Assembly: GCA_003575245.1 (NCBI GenBank)
Contig: NMQN01000830.1
Location: 1-5,125, forward strand
Length of the DNA stretch: 5,125 bases
Source of the DNA: Candidatus Atribacteria bacterium 1244-E10-H5-B2
Lineage (GTDB): Bacteria; Atribacterota; JS1; SB-45; 34-128
Reading direction: 5' to 3'
Shown: positions 4,382 through 5,125 of the stretch, in pieces
Position numbering within the stretch: position 1 is the stretch's first letter
How the letters are laid out: each line of letters opens with the position of its first letter
Position numbers and translations under genes: made by a program
Notes under the pieces: model-generated
The model's input: only the letters and a program-made list of their open reading frames with translations
What the model was told of the DNA's origin: nothing
Database searches by the model: none

Positions 4382-4717
4382 ATGAAAAAATTAAACAAAA
4401 TTCATTTATCTTTTCGATTATCAGAAGAACTGGTTAAAAAAATTGATGAATTTGCTGAAAAACTTGAATTGGTTTATATAGATCCACTGATAAGAAATCA
4501 AGGCTATCGTTCGGTGGCTATAAGATTAGCTTTAGAGGATACTATGCTCAGGTTTTTTGGGCCAAAAGATGATCCTGACGAAATAATAAGCCCTTATTAT
4601 AATGAAATGAGCAAAATTATACCAGTTTTAAAAAATATCCGGTTAAGAGGAAAACTTGAAGATCTAACCGGAGATAATCAGGAAGAAATTGATAAAATAA
4701 TTAAAGAATTCGCTTAG
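4382..4717 (+). CDS. Ribbon-helix-helix (Arc/CopG-like) DNA-binding protein
   Basis: A 111-aa protein with an N-terminal strand KIHLSFRLS, helix A EELVKKIDEFAEKLEL and helix B RSVAIRLALEDTMLRFFG. This is the arrangement of ribbon-helix-helix dimeric repressors, where the strand inserts in the major groove. The stretch between the helices (VYIDPLIRNQGY) is several residues longer than in typical Arc/CopG proteins. The C-terminal half (about 60-111) is acidic and helical with no recognised domain; it could bind a partner or oligomerise. ATG 4382 is chosen because AGGGAGTGAT (4369-4378) sits just before it and because the predicted transcript starts after the alternative GTG 4358. It has its own promoter with tandem repeats and a hairpin starting on its stop codon, so it is probably an autoregulated, independently expressed cassette. 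Alternatives are an antitoxin without a visible toxin, or a late-gene regulator. Confidence 0.75.
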   Translation: MKKLNKIHLSFRLSEELVKKIDEFAEKLELVYIDPLIRNQGYRSVAIRLALEDTMLRFFGPKDDPDEIISPYYNEMSKIIPVLKNIRLRGKLEDLTGDNQEEIDKIIKEFA

Positions 4718-4756
4718 CCTGGCCCGGACTTCATAGCTGGTAGTTCCGGGCTGGGC
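4717..4756 (+). terminator. Hairpin starting on the RHH gene stop codon
   Basis: 4717-4728 pairs with 4745-4756 over 12 pairs (GCCTGGCCCGGA with TCCGGGCTGGGC, two G-U wobbles) around a 16-base loop. It starts at the last base of the TAG stop. There is no T-run after it, so it may be a weak terminator or an RNA-stability hairpin. It shares CCTGG, CCGG-purine/pyrimidine-CTTC and loop similarity with the hairpin at 2321-2359. Confidence 0.5.
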
Positions 4757-5024
4757 ATCCGAATTCTTGCTACTGGCTTGACTTCTTTTCATTATAAGGT
4801 AGGAGGTTCTTTTCGTCTTCCCTTCTACCTTTGCAATTATAACATTTATTTATTTTATAAATTAGATCGATGACAGAAGAAAATAAAAGTAACAATTTAT
4901 TACATTCAAAGCAATAAACGAAGTAACAAAATGGAACAGGAGCTAAAAATTAGATAGTAAAAAATACAATATATTAAGATCGAAGTAATATTTAAAGACT
5001 AATTTAAGCTCAAAAAATAATAAG
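4757..5024. other. Gene-free AT-rich stretch before the last gene
   Basis: No coding region of useful length is seen on either strand. The only ATG frames are about 15 codons (4870) and 8 codons (4930), and neither has a ribosome binding site. It holds the hairpin at 4796-4831 and short repeats: AAGTAACAA at 4887 and 4921, CGAAGTAA at 4919 and 4981, AGATCGA at 4864 and 4977. TACAAT at 4965-4970 resembles a -10 but lacks a -35 at normal spacing, so no promoter is called for the following gene. Confidence 0.5.
4796..4831 (+). terminator. Second downstream hairpin with pyrimidine-rich loop
   Basis: AAGGTAGGAGG (4796-4806) pairs with CCTTCTACCTT (4821-4831), 11 pairs with one G-U, around a 14-base T/C-rich loop. 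No T-tract follows immediately. A good Shine-Dalgarno sequence (AGGAGG) is buried in the stem, but no ORF follows it. It may be a terminator, stability element or protein-binding site. Confidence 0.4.
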
Positions 5025-5039
5025 AAAGGAGATAACAAT

Positions 5040-5125
5040 ATGAAAATGACAGAAGAAGAACTAAATGACTTAGTTCAAAAGAAATTCGATAAAGCAATAG
5101 AACCTTATTTAAAAGTAAAACGCCC
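5040..5125 (+). CDS. Start of an unidentified gene (3' truncated)
   Basis: ATG 5040 follows AAAGGAG (5025-5031) at 8 bases and opens 28 codons to the window end without a stop. The visible part is charged and helical (MTEEELNDLVQKKFDKAIE, residues 3-21). Position after terminase suggests a portal, scaffold or capsid gene. An acidic N-terminal helix would fit a capsid delta/scaffold segment, but too little is visible to say. Confidence 0.55.
   Translation, partial: MKMTEEELNDLVQKKFDKAIEPYLKVKR

Noticed and set aside
4778..4798. Promoter from TTGACT and TATAAG
   Set aside because: The spacer is only 9 bp, far too short for a sigma-70 promoter.
4870..4917. 15-codon ORF sharing ATGACAGAAGAA with the gene at 5040
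   Set aside because: No ribosome binding site, and the shared 12 bases do not extend, so it is probably chance in A-rich DNA.

Overview
The window looks like part of the genome of a tailed phage or prophage (Caudoviricetes type) of an AT-rich bacterium. Every supported gene lies on the + strand. The best-recognised product is a complete phage terminase large subunit. It is preceded by the C-terminal part of a phage-type replication helicase/primase ATPase and by a small tyrosine recombinase. Heavy use of AGA/AGG and ATA codons and strong Shine-Dalgarno sites of the AGGAGGTGAT type suggest an anaerobic Firmicute or a candidate-phylum bacterium. The host cannot be named from sequence alone.

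Layout. (1) 2-796: 3' part of a replication helicase (AAA+ core end plus winged helix), cut by the window edge. (2) 797-1298: about 500 bases without a convincing gene. It holds a strikingly symmetric array of 9-bp repeats (820-1006), phased GGCTA repeats, three small hairpins, and a promoter with an 11-bp direct repeat. (3) 1299-1877: a catalytic-domain-only tyrosine recombinase with the full set of catalytic residues. (4) 1878-2053: intergenic hairpins and a doubtful small ORF. (5) 2054-2317: an unrecognised 87-aa protein, followed by two GC-rich hairpins (2321-2405). (6) 2434-4336: a tightly coupled run of a basic 62-aa protein, a 28-aa amphipathic peptide missed by ordinary ORF cut-offs, and the 538-aa terminase large subunit. 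Stop codons overlap the next Shine-Dalgarno site at both junctions. (7) 4325-4756: a self-contained cassette. A near-consensus promoter lies inside the terminase 3' end, followed by tandem 12-bp repeats over the -10 and start, a ribbon-helix-helix (RHH) protein gene, and a hairpin starting on its stop codon. (8) 4757-5039: AT-rich non-coding DNA with another hairpin. (9) 5040-5125: the start of a further gene, cut by the window edge.

How it may fit together (inference): the helicase end plus the iteron-like array suggest the replication module and perhaps its origin. The recombinase sits between the replication and packaging genes, which suggests genome resolution or site-specific recombination as well as, or instead of, classical integration. 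The 2434-4336 genes start the packaging/head module. The RHH gene resembles an autoregulated 'moron' cassette dropped between terminase and the head genes. The most unusual items are the dyad-symmetric 3+1/1+3 iteron array, the RHH cassette with its candidate operator, and the 28-aa peptide.
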